Positions 11,227 to 21,695 of a stretch of DNA of 64,000 nucleotides are shown here, one piece after another. The DNA comes from Epichloe hybrida (taxonomy: Eukaryota; Ascomycota; Sordariomycetes; Hypocreales; Clavicipitaceae). Location: assembly GCA_019022495.1 (NCBI GenBank), contig JAFEKR010000008.1:372001-436000 (forward strand). Reading direction: 5' to 3'. The notes beneath the pieces were generated by a model that was not told the origin of the DNA, ran no database searches, and saw nothing but the letters and a program-made list of their open reading frames with translations. Both the position numbers and the translations under genes were made by a program. The stretch's first letter is position 1, and every line of letters starts with the position of its first letter.

Positions 11227-13806
11227 ATGCACCAAGGACAACCTCCGCCATCATCCGGGCGACCTCAAGCCCGCGCTCGTGGCAGCTTCTCACCACTGCC
11301 AGGTGCTGCTTCGATTCCGCCTGTCGACTCTGTGCCAAGACCATCAGTCCCTACGCGGCCGCCTCCCTTGCGAATCGACTCGTCCGGTAGCGAAGACGGC
11401 GTCGAAGCACCTCCCGTCAATGTCACCAAGTCGAGACGGCGACCTGAATCCCCCGCGACACCTATCTACAACCAGTTCTCTACTGCGCATGCCAACTCGA
11501 GTGGCTCCAACTTGCATCAGAACTTCTCGCGCCCGGGTGGTCCAAGTCGTTTGGCGGCACCTGGACCGTCGCCGCCGCTCCTGAAGAACCATTCGAGGAA
11601 GCATTCGGCCACTCAAGGCTTTTTTGACTCGTCCCTCCCCTCAACCAATGCATCGAACCTCTCGCAAGTGAGCATGAATACTACCGCCGGTGCTGCCGCG
11701 ATGGCAGCAGCCGCCGCAGCCGCTTCGTCCAACACATCGCTATCAGCAAGTCACATCGCGGCCCAGGCCGCTGTCATGTCTCATCAAAACGGCTCACATG
11801 CTCGGCAGCGGTCGCAAACTGTGCCATTTCCCGGTGAAGGTGCGGATGGCGTCCGCCACGGGAGCGGACCGAAGATGCCGATGAGCCCGCCGACGTTGAG
11901 TCTCACTGAGGCCAGCGCGCCACGAGATAGCGCTTTTGGAGGCGTAGGAGGCCATTATTATGACAGGGCTGCCGGATTGCATTCTTCAGCCGCGACGGCC
12001 GCTGCCAATGTCGTCTTTCCCCGGTCGGGTCATAATTCTCCCAGAGAGAAGTCGACATCGCCACAGCCTTTCCCGCCAATTCCCCCTGTACCCGCCGCTG
12101 TCCCAGAGAAGAGCAAAGCAGAAAAATCGAAACACAAGCTATTCTCCCGACCAGGCAAAAGCAGCAACAGCAGCAGTAGCAGCAAGGCTGAAACCAAGGA
12201 CAAGAATCTGCAAAGCCCTGGCAAGATTGGCAATGCTTTGTCTGTGCTTCAACGAGGAAACTTCAGTACCAGCAGTCTGGTGGACCCGGCGGCGGCGCCA
12301 TCAATTTACAGCTTGAACAACTCATCGTCTGCCACTATTCGGCCCGTCGATGCATCGACTGAAGAGAGAGTAAAGGAAAAGGAGAAGAAACACCATTTCC
12401 TCTCAAGGCAGAAACAAAAGCTCAAGGACGAATATCACTTGCCTTTGTCATCGGCGTCGAGCAACTCTAAGCCCACGGATCCCAACGCGCCGAGCAGTCT
12501 GTACAATTTCAACCTTCCCCCGAGCCCTGGTCCTGGGTCGACCTTCTCAAAAGTCAAGAAGGATAAGAAATTGGCCGAGAGGTCAGACAGCCGTCTCGAC
12601 AACGAGTCGAGCCTCAACTTACCGGGTGAGTGGTCGGGGGCGAGTGGACTACCCAGCCTTTCACAGCAATCGACATTGTTCGACCCTGCAGATCCTGGGA
12701 AAATCGTGGCCCAACACAATCTAGCATTGGACGAAGCATGGCCCTACTTGAAATCGAAGCTTCTTGTCGCATTTGAGGGCGAAGACCTTCGGCTCCCCGT
12801 GGAAGATTTCAACCGCATCGTGCAGACTCATATCCAATGGTGCATTCACAAACGATCCCCAAACGCCATGTTGGACGATCTGAGAGATTTGCTGGCGAGC
12901 GGGTTTTCCATCTTGGACCGAACTCTACGATTGACGCCGGAAGATCGCTTCATCCCCACATTGGTCGAGCTTTGGCTCTTCACATTTACGACCATTCTCC
13001 CATTTATGCAATCTGTATTTCTACCATTAGACTTGGAAGTGTCTGGCTGTGGAGCCATTATGACTCCCGAGCAGGCTCGAGAGTTCTGGGGAGGGATCAC
13101 TGCCTCGCCATCGCCATCGCCATCGACTAAATCGGCGAGAGGAGCACCAGCTGCAAGCATATTGGACGTTGGGAGGCTTGTTCTCACCGCGTACCGCGAC
13201 ATTGTCGTACTGCCTCGTTATGAGACCCTAAAGACCATATTCTCCCGTCTATCTCTCGAGTTCCTACCATCATCGTTCGCAAACATGGCCCTGGCCTCTC
13301 CGACACTGGAACACACACTGTCTACATCGCCTTCCGAGTCACATTCTTCCATGGCTCGTCCAGGAACAGCCATGTCCATCGATCCCTCTGTCGGCAGCTA
13401 CAACTCTACCAGCACCACCCTCTTGGGAGAAGACTCCGAAAGAGGTCGCAGCCGTGCTGTCAGCAATGTTAGCTTTGGCAGCCACGGAAGCGATGGCCCC
13501 GGAGTCATTCGTCCCTATACACCATCTTCCGGTTTGCCGGGTCTGAGCAGGGTCCGGGAACAAAACGTCGAAGATTCAAAACAAGTGACCGATATGGTTG
13601 GCCGTATGTTGCAATGTATGAGTGTATTATCTAGCGTTGGGGGCACGGGTGACGCCGACGATGACGGTTGTAAGAGAATCGAAGAATTGTGTAAAATGCT
13701 GAAACTGAATTGGCTTGGCAGGGGGCGGACAGGAAGAAACCGAAGAGGTATTGTGGGCGGGAGAGTGCGACGAGATGAGGCGAGAGAGGAGTTACGTGTT
13801 GCTTGA
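11227..13806 (+). CDS. hbrB: HbrB-like TORC2 subunit (Bit61/PRR5 family)
   Basis: One exon, 859 aa from the ATG at 11227. The first 480 residues are disordered, rich in Ser, Pro and Ala, with an A-rich run (AAAMAAAAAAAS, encoded near 11690-11730) and basic patches. The HbrB domain spans about residues 490-685 (from GKIVAQHNLALDEAWPYL through IQWCIHKRSP, RLTPEDRFIPTLVELW and the final YETLKTIFSRLSLEF). A second conserved block near the C-terminus reads DMVGRMLQCMSVL and LCKMLKLNWLGRGRTGRNRRG. HbrB was named from a hyperbranching mutant in Aspergillus; family members (yeast Bit61/Bit2, human PRR5) are TORC2 subunits. The same frame is open upstream to an ATG at 10987, which would add 80 residues without domain-like character; 11227 is preferred. 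Confidence 0.9.
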   Translation: MHQGQPPPSSGRPQARARGSFSPLPGAASIPPVDSVPRPSVPTRPPPLRIDSSGSEDGVEAPPVNVTKSRRRPESPATPIYNQFSTAHANSSGSNLHQNFSRPGGPSRLAAPGPSPPLLKNHSRKHSATQGFFDSSLPSTNASNLSQVSMNTTAGAAAMAAAAAAASSNTSLSASHIAAQAAVMSHQNGSHARQRSQTVPFPGEGADGVRHGSGPKMPMSPPTLSLTEASAPRDSAFGGVGGHYYDRAAGLHSSAATAAANVVFPRSGHNSPREKSTSPQPFPPIPPVPAAVPEKSKAEKSKHKLFSRPGKSSNSSSSSKAETKDKNLQSPGKIGNALSVLQRGNFSTSSLVDPAAAPSIYSLNNSSSATIRPVDASTEERVKEKEKKHHFLSRQKQKLKDEYHLPLSSASSNSKPTDPNAPSSLYNFNLPPSPGPGSTFSKVKKDKKLAERSDSRLDNESSLNLPGEWSGASGLPSLSQQSTLFDPADPGKIVAQHNLALDEAWPYLKSKLLVAFEGEDLRLPVEDFNRIVQTHIQWCIHKRSPNAMLDDLRDLLASGFSILDRTLRLTPEDRFIPTLVELWLFTFTTILPFMQSVFLPLDLEVSGCGAIMTPEQAREFWGGITASPSPSPSTKSARGAPAASILDVGRLVLTAYRDIVVLPRYETLKTIFSRLSLEFLPSSFANMALASPTLEHTLSTSPSESHSSMARPGTAMSIDPSVGSYNSTSTTLLGEDSERGRSRAVSNVSFGSHGSDGPGVIRPYTPSSGLPGLSRVREQNVEDSKQVTDMVGRMLQCMSVLSSVGGTGDADDDGCKRIEELCKMLKLNWLGRGRTGRNRRGIVGGRVRRDEAREELRVA

Positions 13807-16134
13807 GATGCCTGCTTTTTGTTGGGAGCACACATTATGATCCGTTGGTGTCTGCATTATGCAATTTCTCATGAAGCCACGACGCAATGCTGTTGTTTAC
13901 TTGGAAACATGGGAGTTCAGTGAAATCTGTGGTATTCCATCCCACTGTGAATGACCACGGGTTATGAGGTGAGGTGAGGTGAACGAATGGGCCGAAATGG
14001 TTCATTTCGTAGAAACCATCTGGCATTGGATTACAAGATCACTGGTAGATTGGGCAGAAGGGGGAACTAATGATAGGGGCTTTTAACTAGGTCTGTTGAT
14101 GGATCGAGTCAAATACCATGGGTAGGTAGTGCGAGCGATTGCCGAATTGGGGGTTGAAGCATCGTATGGGACGACCATCTATAGATCACGGCGGTTTAGT
14201 CTAAAAAGAGACGAGACGAATTAGCACCGAGTCAAGGTCATCTTGTAGAAAAGTAGTGTCTCAAGTGTAGAGTAAAAGTCAGACAAGTAATACTGGCAAG
14301 TAACAGGCCTTGGGCCCGAAAAAGACTGCATTTCCTCATGGTCGATTCGGTTGGGAAAAGAAGACGTTTCAAACGATGTCATCATTCGAGAAGGGGTTGG
14401 CAAATAGACACAGGGGGTGCTGTGTTGCAATTGAGTGAGATAGAAAGAGCTTGCCTTGGGACAACGAGCTGGGAGAAGCGTGATTTTGGTGTGGAACGAT
14501 GAGCGATTGATTGGCACGAAAAAGAACCACGGTCTCGAGCTTCGCAGTTGCCATTATGTCGGACACCCGAGCAAGGGAGCTTGGTTCAAGCCTCCATCTT
14601 CAGTTTGAGACAAGATAAATATGGCGGTGCAGAACGCAAAAAGGCATGGCAAGAAAGTTGTCGTCGTGGAGCTTAAAACGAAAAAAAGAAAAAAAAAATT
14701 CGCGAGCTTGCTTTTCGGCAAGATATTGCGTAACAGTGTGTGCAGAGATTTCAAGCGGCTGCGCACTGTATGAATACACGTGACATGGGCCCATTTTAGT
14801 AAACAAGCCTTATTACATAGCGGCGGCAGCCAAAAATAGTTACTACTCGATAAGGCGATGGGTGTGTTTCAAGATGGCGGTGCTGAATGGCGGATTATAT
14901 TTATCGTGGTGAGGACAGGGCTTACTAACTAGAGCTTCGTGTGTTTGATTTTGTTTGTCCGAAAAAGAAAACCGCCAATTCAAAGAACCAATGACTTACA
15001 GATTGGCCATCGGAAATCGCTATAGCGATTCGTCACCGAATGCGATATGCCGCCCCAATAGAGACCCAATTGGCGTCGCGGCCCAGCCGCCACCACTTTT
15101 GCCCCGTGACAAATTTTGTCCACCCTTGATCCGGAGCATGAGCGTGTTATTGATGTATTGCATATACCCACCCAGAGTGGACCCGTGCTCCCTGTTTCTT
15201 GCATCTATACCCACCTTTCTGGCGGCACCCACAACGAGTGAGAAGATCTCGCCGCTCCCGCCGCTGGGTTTGGACTGCCATATTGCCCGCGTCCCCAAAG
15301 GGTCTCTCTGGCGGTGCTGCGAACCCCCCCGAATATCCCAACTTTGCTGGCCCCCCAGGACTTGCATCCATTCCAACACCAACCCGCGCCATCCTTCACC
15401 ACTCGAGCCAAGGCAGATTGAGGAAGCGAAAAAAAAAAAAAAAAAAAAAAAAGAGAGAGAGAGGCCTCTGCTACATCGAAACCTTGCCACGCACGCGCTC
15501 TGCACCAACTGCTGCTGGGCACGAGCGGCCCGCGAAACTTGCTTCCCGCAGTCTCAAGCTGGTCTCTGTCGAAGGCTCTTTTGCTGGGACGGCCGAACGA
15601 CGATCCCCGTTCTTCTGTTGCGTCCCGACCTCGCTCAACTTGCTCGTGCGCAGATCGCCATCATCGCACCTCGACGTGTCTGCACACACCGACATACCGA
15701 ATCGGGTAGATCTCGCCGCATAGCCAGCCGGCTGTTGCTTCTTTCTGGAGCCAAATTCATCGCACCTTGGGAGTTTTGACTGTTGACTTGCGCTGAGTCC
15801 CCTGCCGGCGTGGTTGGCATCATCGCGCACTTTTACCCAGGCACACTCACCAGCTGTCTCGATTTACTGGGATTCTTTTGTCCGTCTCGCAATCGTATCC
15901 CACCGTCCTCTTCTCTGCTTGGATCTCTGTTCGACACAGAGCAGGGAATTGATTTCATTTCCTGTCTCATTCGCCCATTCGCCCATCACCGATTTTACCA
16001 GTCGACAACGCGGTTTCCCCGACACACACGCTTCTCGATCTCCCCATTTCCTGACGCATGTGCATACAATAGTGCAATCAAGTCGCTCGTCGATATCCAC
16101 GTTGTGGATAGCCGACCTCGAATAGCAAAAGGAT
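13807..16134. other. Long intergenic region, probably includes a long ptaB 5' leader
   Basis: 2.3 kb. The second half (15000-16134) is pyrimidine-rich, has an A24 run at 15429-15452 followed by a GA repeat, and carries several open frames that look like leader uORFs rather than genes. Long leaders with uORFs are common for fungal developmental regulators; that this applies here is inference. Nothing recognisable is seen in 13807-14950. Confidence 0.4.
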
Positions 16135-18951
16135 ATGATGGCAACAAGTATGGGTCCCAATTTCACGGGGCATCCTGCTGGGATGGGACATCCTGGCGTC
16201 GCTGGCCACCCCATGGGCCCAGGCATGCCTCCCAACTCTGCACAAGGCGCACCTGGTGGTGGGATGCCTCAGCAGTTTGCGGGAGCTCACATGGCCGTAG
16301 GCCCAGGAGGACAAGTAAATCCTGCTTTGATGGGCGCAATGCCCCCCGGTGCCAACCCTCATGCTCACGCCTTGCAGCACTTGAGTCCCGCTCAGCAGCA
16401 AATGTTCCAGCAACAGCAGCAACAGCAGCAACAACAACATCAGCAGCAGCTGCAAAATCAATGTGAGTATTGTACACACTCGTGACCTTTCTCTCTGCCC
16501 CCCCCCCCCCCCTTTACTTCCTCGTCTTCCCCATGTGAGACTCCTGATCATGGCTAACTGGGGCCACTCTCACCCGCATTAGACAACAACCCCAGCGCAG
16601 TGGCCGCCATGCGCCAGCAGCATATGCTTCAGCATCAACAACAACAAGCGAGACAGGCTTTCATGGCTCAGCAGGCTATCCAAGCGAAAATGCAGGCTGG
16701 GGTGAATGGTATGCCCCTGGGCATGCCTCTGAATCAACTAAACCCTCAGCAGATCCAACAACTTCGACAGGCGGGGAGGATCGGACCTGTATGCAATCTC
16801 CCCCCCTCCCTCCCTCCTGTGATCTTTTGGATGATTGAAGATGCGTCTGACTAACATTTCACAAAGGGTCAACATCCAGGGGCACAAGCTCTTATGGCAC
16901 ACCAGCTGGCACTCCAGCAGCAGCAGCAACACCACCAGCAACAACACCACCAGCAGCACCAGCAGCAACAACACCACCAGCAGCACCAGCAACAACAGCA
17001 CCAGCAGCAACAACTGCAGCAGCAGCAAGCCGCGCAGAATCAGCAGATGTCTGGAAACTCACAGGGCCAAGGACAGCCTATGGGAATGAATGCTCAAGGA
17101 ATGGCAAACGTACAACAGCAGCAACAGGCCCAGATGGGTGCTTTGGGACAGAACCCGATGGTTCAGCCACAACAAGTTCAACCTGGGCAGGGTCAGCATC
17201 AAGCAGGACAGCAGCAACCGCAGCAGCAGGCTCAGCAACAGCAGCCCGGTCAGCAGGCTCAACAACCTCCGCAGCACGGCTCGCAAGCAGGTACACCGGC
17301 ACCGAGCGGCCAGCACACACCAGCTCAAACGCCAGCGCCCCCGACACCGTCACAAACGACCCAGCAAGTTGGCCCGAATGCTCAGCAGCAGCACCAACCC
17401 CAGTCACAAGGCCCTCAACAACAGCAGCAGCAGCATCAGCAGCCGCCGCACCAGCAACAACCTCAGCAGGCTGGTGGACCCGGTCCGCAACAGATGAATG
17501 CTGCGGCGGCTGCGGCGGCTGCGCAACAAATCGCAATGTCGAACAATCTATTCCAACAGCAGCGAAGGGAGGGCATGAAGGGACAATGTCTTCTGAAGTT
17601 GATGCAATTTTCTGAGCACTTGAGCGGATTTCCGGTAAGCCAGTGTTCTGCTCCTGCCATTAGTCTCTGAATCATCGCCCTGCGTAAAGAAAAGAGAATA
17701 ACTAATCATTGTCAAGGGTAACAAGGCAAGGGACGATCTTTCATATTGGAACGGTTTCGTCATGAGATTCTTCTCCACCAACGGCATCTTCCGCCACTCT
17801 TTACATATCACCGACAATGAAGAAAGCATGGACAAGCAATATGAAATCGCCTACCCTGCTATCGCGCGATATTTCCACACACACTTCGGTAGCGGTGTCA
17901 AGAGCATGCAGCTGATCATGGATAAGGGGTTGACTGACAGACCTTTACCTGGAGACTTTCACTGCATTGAGAACCAAAGGGCCAGTCTTGTTTACTGGTT
18001 TGAATCCGGATCACACGTACGTCCTGATTTATTGACTTGTGCTTCCGAACACACATGAACTAACTGCGATTAGCTGGTTTCAACTGGCACGCTTCGTGTA
18101 CAGTTCGACAGCGAACAAAAGATTGAATTATTCGAATTTCTCACTACGGGACATGAGGAATACATTTCCAGAAAGCAAGTCATCGACGCTGCCAAACCAG
18201 CTCATATGTGGTTGAAGGAGTGGCACAAGGTCAATTCTCAAGACGGCAAGACGTCTCCTGAGATGTCAAAGAAGAGCAAGTCAAAGCAACTCAAATCACC
18301 ACAGACGCAACCTCCCGAGGTCCTCGTGGATCTTCCCGACTCGGCCGTGAACAGCAAGGGGGTCACAGCCGCCGTCCATCAGTTTCTCGAGGTTTGTGGA
18401 ATTTATGCTGATCTCCATCCATCGTGCCTTGGTGATGGAAGCTAACCATGACGGTGTAGATTGTTGAAGTCATGGGTCAAATGAACCCCCTGTTTGGCTT
18501 CTGTCACGGCAACCCGGGTGTTGGCCCGTATGCGGCTCTCGAGCAGTATGTCTCGACGTACATCAATGGAGCACATCAAGCAATGAATGGTCAACAAGGA
18601 CCCCAGGGTGCACCCAGAACGCCCAGCTACAGCCAGTTTCCCATGGGGGCCAGCCCAGCAGCTGCGCACATGAATCTCCCTGGATCACCACATGTTGGCA
18701 GTCCGGCCACTGGCCAAATGCAAGCACCCGGTATGCAGCTGCAGCCTAGCCAGCAGGGAACCAGTTCCAGTGGTCCAAGTGCCAACACGTCGCCCGCCTC
18801 CAACAAGCGAAGACGGCCGTCTGGAGTTAAAACCGAAGACGACGGGTCTGGAGCTGGCACACCAGCGAGCGTTCAGGTCAACGGGGTTCAAGGTCGAGGC
18901 AAACCCCCGACTCCCCGGATGCCCAAGCGGGTCAAGGGAAACCCATCATGA
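16135..18951 (+). CDS. ptaB: PtaB/Mfg1-type LIM-domain-binding (Ldb1-like) transcription co-regulator
   Basis: Exons 16135..16462, 16583..16788, 16867..17634, 17717..18016, 18074..18391 and 18460..18951 (803 aa); all six join in phase. Residues 1-415 are Gln-rich, with His/Gln tracts encoded by CAG/CAA runs. The LIM-domain-binding core starts near residue 420 (CLLKLMQFSEHLSGF), continues through LSYWNGFVMRFFSTNG, YFHTHFGSGVKSMQLIMD and QFDSEQKIELFEFLTTGHEEYI, and ends near 680 with MNPLFGFCHGNPGVGPYAALEQYV. A short basic tail contains a nuclear-localisation-like NKRRRPSG. In Aspergillus PtaB and in Candida Mfg1 partner LisH protein SomA/Flo8 to control adhesion, filamentous growth and conidiation. 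The ATG pair at 16135/16138 fixes the start. Confidence 0.93.
16405..17535 (+). repeat. CAG/CAA glutamine-tract repeats inside ptaB
   Basis: Interrupted CAG/CAA runs at about 16405-16452, 16912-17037, 17115-17240 and 17395-17470, encoding poly-Gln with His interruptions, plus a GCG/GCT alanine run at 17497-17520. Mixed codons limit slippage, but length polymorphism between strains is likely. Confidence 0.85.
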
Positions 18952-20192
18952 GAAACAATTTGTCGTCTTTTGTGCAAAGTTTTCCAGGGTTCACGCAAAA
19001 ACCTCCAGGATCCTTCATAATGTCTTCATGTAGCATGGCGGCGTCTATCTCGGCACTTGTCTCACATTCTAGCCTAGTCGGCTGATTTGGGTTTCTTGGT
19101 TGACACTTCCTATTTATTCTCATATCATCTTCTTGGAAAGCCATTGGGGCGAGGCTAGTTCTGAATGATTTCGTGGTTTGATTTTTTTTTTTTATGTTCC
19201 TCGTTGGTATTTTTTTTGGGAGTTCCGATCAATCAAACGGGGGGAAAGGGGGGGCAGGTGCTTATCCTGTTTCTCGTTTTCCGCCATTTGGAAGAAGGGC
19301 GTGGCCACCCGTCGAGGCAACTCGGTCGACTGATACCCAGCGCGAAGCTATGTTCTAGCGAGCAGCCGCTTTTGTCGAGTCCGAGATGAAGGAGGCCAGA
19401 TGGAGTCTGGGTTGCAAGCCATCACGCGACGCCACGAGAATGTGGTTGAGTCGTTTGTATTGTTGCTGCGAAGGCAGAGCGCGAGGCTCAAACTCATTGG
19501 GTGCAAAGAAGGGGGAGGGGGGCGGGGAGGTGCAAGAAAAGACGTTGGCATTCGGTGTATGGTGTTTGTTCACTCGCATGCAACACGGGTTTTTGGCAAC
19601 CACATGAGAGAAGGGGAAAACGGTGCAAGGGGAGGTCGACCGAGCCACGATTGTGTTTGTCTGTTTCTGCAAGCAGAGCGCCGAAGTTTGCGTGTTAATG
19701 ACCGTGCAGGGGTGTGGAGGCTCATAATTTTGGGTTCTGGTTCTGGACAACTTGTTGTTTTCTTCTCCCCTTCTTTTCATTTCCTCCCTTTGTCCCTCAT
19801 CCTTACACCTCCCGCCCGAAAAGGAACAAACGTGTATGATATTAAGTCCTTTGTTTTTTTCTTCTCTGTTTTTTTCTCCAAGTTGGGAAAGTCTATGATG
19901 GGCATGGACTTTGTCGGTAGTTCTGTTTTGATATGATTTGTGGCAGATTCTTTTTGCGTCCTTGTTGTATTGCAAATCCAATATCAAGTTTGAAGCATTT
20001 TGTTGGCATCATGAAACATTTACTAATTTACTAAATCTTCACTAAACTTGGTTTATTCTCCCCATGTTTGAAGTCGGGGAACCCTTGATTTCCTTGTCCT
20101 TGCACCAACCAGATCGGCAGACGTAACACTGAGTAAATAGAGCAAAAGCCCTCGCACCAATATTCCAAACACACATCTCTTGGCCACTCCCG
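18952..20192. other. Intergenic region between convergent genes
   Basis: 1.2 kb of 3' flanks of ptaB (+) and the 286-aa protein gene (-). It has T-rich stretches (19181-19193, 19854-19872) and G-rich strings near 19500-19530. Several opposing ORFs up to 210 codons exist but have no domain-like composition. Confidence 0.4.
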
Positions 20193-21053
20193 TCAACAAG
20201 TCGAAGCCGCCGCTTCCGAAGCCTCTACAGCATTCTCCTCTTGTCCTCCCGCGTCCACCGCGTCCACCGCGTCCACGGCATCCCCGGCATCCACGCGCTC
20301 GCCGACCGTCCCATGCCCATTCACACTCTCGCCCCCCGCGCCAGATGACTCTCTACATCCGCCGCCCAAGCCGTGCCCGTGCCTCTCCTCATCCATGCAT
20401 ACCATCACGCACAGCACGACCTGGCCCTTGGCCAAACGGCCCAGCACGCCATCCCACTCTCCTTGCGTGACATCCGCTTCGTCCCCGGGCCCCCTCGCCC
20501 TGGGGTTCCAGAGCTCCAGCACCCGCAGCACATCCTCGTTCACCACCGGCCCCACCCCCGGGGATATCTTGACGCCCCCTGAGCCAGGATACATGATGAA
20601 CATGGTCGATTGCCGCCATGCCGACGTCCTCAAGCCGGCTCGTGGGGCGAGCCTCGATATATCCTCTGCCAATCTCGCCTTTGTCGGGGCCTCGCCATAC
20701 GATGCATCTACTGCGCGGCACCAGATCCTCCCGCCGGCGGCATCGCCCTCTCCGTCAACAGAAACGCGGTCGTGGCCATAGTATATGATTTGGATGACGA
20801 GTCGTGGGGACGGTAAGTGGGAGCGAGCAGGGCATGCGGCTTGTGCATCGTGGAGACTCACTTTTGCAGGAATGGTATATACCAGTGCCGCGGGAGTTGG
20901 CGACGGCGTGTAGACGACCGGCTGGAGGACCGGCTGGAGGACCGGCTGGAGGACCGTGTACGTGGGTACAACCGTGTTCATTTGCATGAGGGGGGCCCGA
21001 GGAGGAATTGTTGGGCAGACGGCGAAGATGGGAGGCTGGAAGTAGAACGACAT
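20193..21053 (-). CDS. Unrecognised 286-aa protein with internal repeats
   Basis: I do not recognise this protein. It is a single open frame with strongly G/C-biased third positions, which supports coding. The N-terminus is Pro/Val/Thr-rich, with three copies of LQPV made by a 12-nt exact repeat (about 20918-20953). A middle block reads RLVIQIIYYGHDRVSV, then RQSTMFIMYPGSGGVKISPG, NEDVLRVLELWNP and GEWDGVLGRLAKGQVVLCVMVC, which looks like a folded alpha/beta unit. The tail has a VDAVDAVDAGG repeat and ends in Ala/Ser. No signal peptide or membrane segment is evident. An in-frame GTGAGT at the IPAK/VSL junction has no acceptor at a useful distance, so it is read through. On the plus strand the same spot shows a good donor and acceptor pair 57 nt apart (see findings). 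Confidence 0.6.
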   Translation of the reverse strand: MSFYFQPPIFAVCPTIPPRAPLMQMNTVVPTYTVLQPVLQPVLQPVVYTPSPTPAALVYTIPAKVSLHDAQAACPARSHLPSPRLVIQIIYYGHDRVSVDGEGDAAGGRIWCRAVDASYGEAPTKARLAEDISRLAPRAGLRTSAWRQSTMFIMYPGSGGVKISPGVGPVVNEDVLRVLELWNPRARGPGDEADVTQGEWDGVLGRLAKGQVVLCVMVCMDEERHGHGLGGGCRESSGAGGESVNGHGTVGERVDAGDAVDAVDAVDAGGQEENAVEASEAAASTC

Positions 21054-21695
21054 TGGGGACTGTGTATATAATATAACATGTGGTGCTGAAGTAGGGAGAG
21101 CTGCGAGACAGGTGTGTTGAGAGTTGAGAAACGAAGTCGAGATTGCGGCCGTGTCTGGTGGGATGTCAAATCTATTTGAAGAGACTTTGCTCTCATGAAT
21201 CAGTTTCCCGTGGAGATGCTGGGTGAATTATTATGCATGCTGTGCCATGACAGCAGGACCACTTATCGCCTCCCACTGAATGTAAAAGAGCTGCGTCATG
21301 TATTCAGTTGTCGTACATGAATCTTTGCACTACGTCTGTCATGGCATATATAGTACGGTGTACTTTGAGACCATGTACACGTCGCTCACAGTCGACAACG
21401 CCAACAGCAAGATGCGCACGCAGTCCTTTCCCCTCGCTTGCTACCGCGCGTGCCGCCCCTTTTTTCTTCATGTCTTTGTTACATATCGTTGATTCGAGTA
21501 GAGTCATTATCATCCGTTCGAGTCGTCCAGAGCAAACCTTGATGTCTGTGTTCATCGTCATCGATATATCCAATGATTCCCACTGCAAAGCAGCCGCTGG
21601 CTGGCCTGACATGGGACTGGTTTCTCCCTGATGCCATCGACTCATGGATTTGCCTGCTGCGGATCCTCATATCCCATCTTCCTTTCATTGCTCGG
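21054..21695. other. Intergenic region, promoter of the 286-aa protein gene
   Basis: Contains TATATAATATAA at about 21065-21076, a TATA-like stretch immediately before the minus-strand start at 21053. The rest lies downstream of the FBP26-like gene and shows no supported gene. Confidence 0.35.

Noticed and set aside
14955..15779. 274-codon plus-strand ORF
   Set aside because: It reads through an A24/GA-repeat run, has no domain-like text, overlaps equally long frames on both strands and lies in the probable ptaB leader.
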